Under the pieces are notes generated by a model. The model was not told the origin of the DNA. It worked only from the letters and a program-made list of their open reading frames with translations, and did not search any database. The position numbers and the translations under genes are program-made. Positions 63,643 to 64,000 of a stretch of 64,000 nt of DNA are shown here, piece by piece. The stretch lies in the NCBI GenBank assembly GCA_009911035.1, contig QXWO01000004.1, positions 62,001 through 126,000 of the forward strand. The letters run 5' to 3'. Source of the DNA: Lachnospiraceae bacterium (lineage in GTDB: Bacteria > Bacillota > Clostridia > Lachnospirales > Lachnospiraceae). The stretch's first letter is position 1, and each line of letters opens with the position of its first letter.

Positions 63643-64000
63643 ATGGAAATACGTGTACTTCAATACTTTCTTGCCATCGCAAGAGAGCAAAGCATCATAC
63701 GGGCTGCCGAGTCTCTTCATCTCTCACAGCCTACTCTTTCCACACAGATTAAAAATATGGAAGAGGAATTGGGAAAACAGCTCCTGATCCGCGGCACAAA
63801 GGGTTCCCGCAAGGTTACGCTGACGGAAGAGGGAATGATTCTACGGAAAAGGGCTGAGGAAATTCTGGATCTGGTAAAGAAAACGGAAAATGAGATTGCC
63901 TGTTCCGATGATGTTGTCATCGGAGATGTCTATATTGGTGCCGGAGAGACAGATAGTATGCGCCTGTTGGCAAGAGCTGCCGGAAGTTTAAAAAAACTTT
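63643..64000 (+). CDS. LysR-family transcriptional regulator (partial)
   Basis: About 119 N-terminal residues are present before the window ends. The winged helix-turn-helix reads MEIRVLQYFLAIAREQSIIR, AAESLHLSQPTLSTQIKNME and EELGKQLLIRGTKGSRKVTL, followed by the linker helix and the start of the effector domain (VVIGDVYIGAGETDSMRLL). The start has AAGGAG with seven bases spacing. It is divergent from the 63210-63464 gene, and LysR proteins usually control their divergent neighbour in response to a small effector. Confidence 0.93.
   Translation, partial: MEIRVLQYFLAIAREQSIIRAAESLHLSQPTLSTQIKNMEEELGKQLLIRGTKGSRKVTLTEEGMILRKRAEEILDLVKKTENEIACSDDVVIGDVYIGAGETDSMRLLARAAGSLKKL

Overview
The window looks like chromosomal DNA of a Gram-positive gut anaerobe, most likely a butyrate-forming member of the Lachnospiraceae (Clostridium cluster XIVa). 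The reasons are the gene order thl-crt-hbd-bcd-etfB-etfA, single-membrane envelope genes with clostridial-style lipoproteins, strong GGAGG-type ribosome sites, several Lachnospiraceae-type hypothetical families, and a VanG-type two-component and ligase cluster. Almost every gene is on the minus strand.

Layout: 0-7 kb holds a partial sensor gene, guaB, two membrane proteins of unknown role, a cytidylate-kinase-like protein and a polar amino acid ABC transporter. 7.3-12.7 kb is a regulator / kinase / ABC-exporter module of the antimicrobial-peptide type, whose ATPase gene carries a one-base frameshift. 12.7-14.8 kb has a DnaJ-domain protein and two small-family genes. 14.9-20.5 kb is an AT-richer island: vanR, vanS, a broken vanW, a VanG-like D-Ala-D-Ser ligase, a serine-acetyltransferase-like gene where vanXY would be expected, and a VanT-like racemase without its membrane domain. 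Decayed mobile-element pieces lie next to it. 20.5-27.4 kb has a chemoreceptor, a GNAT acetyltransferase, a 37-residue membrane protein, a vanR stub, a soluble kinase with its regulator, and a GAF/HD-GYP protein.

27.5-33.9 kb is the complete crotonyl-CoA / butyryl-CoA operon with its promoter and terminator. 34-36.3 kb is an hflK-hflC pair preceded by a yybP-ykoY (manganese) riboswitch with terminator and promoter. 36.4-40.5 kb has an M23 peptidase and two glycan-type membrane glycosyltransferases. 40.6-49 kb holds the hibernation factor gene, an NlpC/P60 hydrolase with a candidate WalR box, trxB, an SDR enzyme, metF and metY. 48.4-52.6 kb is an unusual three-gene unit (FGase-like membrane protein, RimK-like ATP-grasp ligase, FolC/Mur-like ligase) that could build or trim an amide-linked amino-acid product. 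A five-tRNA operon and a hybrid kinase plus solute-binding lipoprotein pair follow.

57.6-60.6 kb is a graveyard: a decayed tRNA-Asn, a serine-recombinase tail, a MATE efflux gene lacking its 5' part, and fragments of DUF362-like and winged-helix genes. 60.6-63.0 kb is a flavin-binding (Nim-like) gene and an intact MATE pump behind a leader-peptide attenuator. The right edge has a LysR regulator cut by the window end and its divergent small partner gene.

The best candidates for something undescribed are the remodelled VanG cluster (14955-20061), the ligase/hydrolase trio (48399-52570) and the manganese riboswitch in front of hflK-hflC (36137-36317).
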